64,000 nt of DNA. Source: Hyperoodon ampullatus (taxonomy: Eukaryota > Chordata > Mammalia > Artiodactyla > Ziphiidae). The stretch's first letter is position 1. Each line of letters opens with the position of its first letter. Shown piece by piece: positions 62,503-64,000 of the stretch. The translations under genes and the position numbers were made by a program. The stretch covers positions 1,054,001-1,118,000 of the forward strand of contig CATKHW010000061.1 of NCBI GenBank assembly GCA_949752795.1, in the 5' to 3' direction. Below the pieces are notes generated by a model. The model ran no database searches, had not been told where the DNA came from, and saw nothing but the letters and a program-made list of their open reading frames with translations.

Positions 62503-64000
62503 CTGGGAAATTCTTTACAATTCCTTCAGGGTCTCTGATGAAGGCTGGAATGACCCTATCTAAAACGACAGCTGGATGTGGCACAAGGAGGGACACTTGG
62601 GACTGAGACGGTTGGTGAGATTGGGTGAGCAAATGCAGACCCTTTAAAGCAATAATGCATGGCACCCATTCCATGTGTCCGAACTCTCCAGGTTGAAGGG
62701 AATATTACTACAGCTATAACATGTGCGGGAAACCTAGAGAACGGACACACTGTGAATACGAAAGGTTTCTAAAACTCAATGCATAGTCCCTCCCCTGGTG
62801 CTCCGGTTTGACTTTCCGTCTGCTTTACTATCAACCTCCCAACTTGGAGAGACAGCCCCTTTAACCTCTTGGTTCGCACAGGTTGCCAATTTGGCAGAGG
62901 ATGAAAGGGAAGAGGGAGAACCAATGAGAGAGTAGCTGTTAGGCATTTGGACGGGCACATATCACTGTAATTTCCCGGCAGGAAGAAGAATTAACCAAAT
63001 TCTCAGCCACCCACCGGGAACCAGTATAGGTCCTGAACCAAAATTTTGGTCTTGCGGTCAGCTCACCAAAAGTGAGTTGAAAAATGGAGCTCAGGGGCAC
63101 AGCAATTCACAAACTGGCCGAGTAATAAAGGACAACTATCGTCCAAGAGTCTGTTGAGGGAAGGCAACGAGGCGGACTTGAAAGCGAGGCAGAATAGCAG
63201 GAAACAGATTTCAAGAGGTACGTTGGAATCGCCTTTAAAGCACAGGAAGAGGGGCACAACTTCGACAATGATGCACTTGGCCAAAAAGGGCGTATGCGTT
63301 TTCTCCTGAATATATTCAGGAGAAAACGCATACGCCCTTTTTGGCCAAGCAAGCAAGCGGGCAATGCAAATCTGCACTACAAAGAAGTATCACTTCCCAC
63401 CGGTCAAAAGGGACATCCACAAAATGTGTAAGAACAAGAAAGGCAAGACAGGCCCTGGAGAACAGGGAGCCTTGTTATGCTGATGGGCGGGATGTAAATT
63501 GCCAACTGCCTCTCTGGAGGAGTGCATTCTGTTCCCTAAAACAAGTAAAGAACAGAGCTACAGAGCCAAGGGCACTACCAGTCTAGGGAATATACCTTGG
63601 GAAAACTGAAAATCAATAAGACAGAGCCACCCCAAAATTTAGGGCTGCACTGCATACAAGGACCTCAACTTGGATACACCTTAAGTATCCCAGAAAATAT
63701 AAACATGGTTCAAAAAATTGTGGTACTTACGTACGATGGAATATCCCTCAGCCATGAAATCAATGTCATAAGACCAGTAGCAGCAAAATGGGTGGATTCA
63801 GGTACGATGATTCTAAGTGAAATAAGTCACACAGAAAAAGAAACTTAACATAAGATATCACTTATGAAGATCCTGTAAACATGGCTACACTTGAACTGAG
63901 TTAGGAAAGAGAACAGTGTCCCACATTTAGAAAACACTCTTATACCTGCTTAAGGGGGAAGGAGAGGTGGGGTGATGCATAAAACCAGAGTTTGATATAA
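62503..64000 (+). repeat. Macrosatellite monomer M33, partial at the window edge
   Basis: Palindrome 63276-63349, perfect; the L1 part from 63350 is cut at 64000. It carries an unusual number of private changes: CTAAAACGACAG near 62561, GGCACAAGGAGG near 62580, GACGGTTGG near 62607, CCATGTGTCC near 62672, TTGGTCTTGCGG near 63045, CAAGAGTCTGTTG near 63144, CTTAACATAAG near 63844 and GTGTCCCACATT near 63917. The A-like mark is AAAGTGAG rather than AAAGCGAG. Confidence 0.93.

Noticed and set aside
1..64000. Bacterial or phage accessory region
   Set aside because: There are no long open frames, ribosome-binding sites or operons. L1 3' ends and satellite organisation point to a mammal.

Overview
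This window is almost entirely tandem repeat DNA from a mammalian genome, and I found no functional protein-coding or RNA gene. The backbone is a macrosatellite with a monomer of about 1.74 kb. I count 33 consecutive copies, named M1 to M33 here, after a partial copy at position 1; M33 runs off the right edge. The right half of each monomer, about 890 bp, reads as the 3' end of a LINE-1 element in plus orientation: the C-terminal part of ORF2, the 3' UTR and an A-rich tail. The L1 text (for example ATCATAAGATATCACTTA and the peptide ILSEISHTEKETYHKISL) resembles L1 of carnivores and even-toed ungulates, so a laurasiatherian host is likely. The period is close to the roughly 1.7-kb common satellite I recall from whales and dolphins. 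A cetacean is therefore my best guess, but I could not compare sequences.

Each monomer has three parts: (1) a head of about 773 bp that I do not recognise; (2) a 74-bp inverted repeat with 37-bp arms and no spacer, perfect in nearly all copies right of 26 kb; (3) the 5'-truncated L1 3' end. The next head begins directly after the A-rich tail.

Layout. Positions 1-413 are the L1 tail of a copy cut by the window edge. M1 and M2 are old, diverged copies. M2 is interrupted at 3141-9965 by a 6.8-kb minisatellite of 24-25 bp units (core GGAGCATTGTGATGACAAGG), which replaces about 0.4 kb of the L1 part. The minisatellite has its own higher-order structure with blocks recurring at about 2.2 kb and 4.9 kb. 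M3-M12 (10356-27730) are moderately diverged, and part of this stretch repeats at a 4-monomer (6,950 bp) shift. M13-M18 (27731-38164) form one nearly uniform subfamily. M19-M32 (38165-62502) fall into three diagnostic types, A, B and C, in the order ABC ABCBC ABCB AB, with recombinant monomers and a shared 4-bp deletion. M33 carries more private changes again.

The divergence gradient, high at the left and low at the right, is what one expects at the edge of a satellite array that is homogenised by unequal exchange toward its interior. The many short open frames are by-products of the repeated DNA. The only coding trace I support is the decayed L1 ORF2 C-terminus. Candidate functional elements are the palindrome, a partial CENP-B-box-like site and a TATA-like motif, all recurring once per monomer. 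None is proven.
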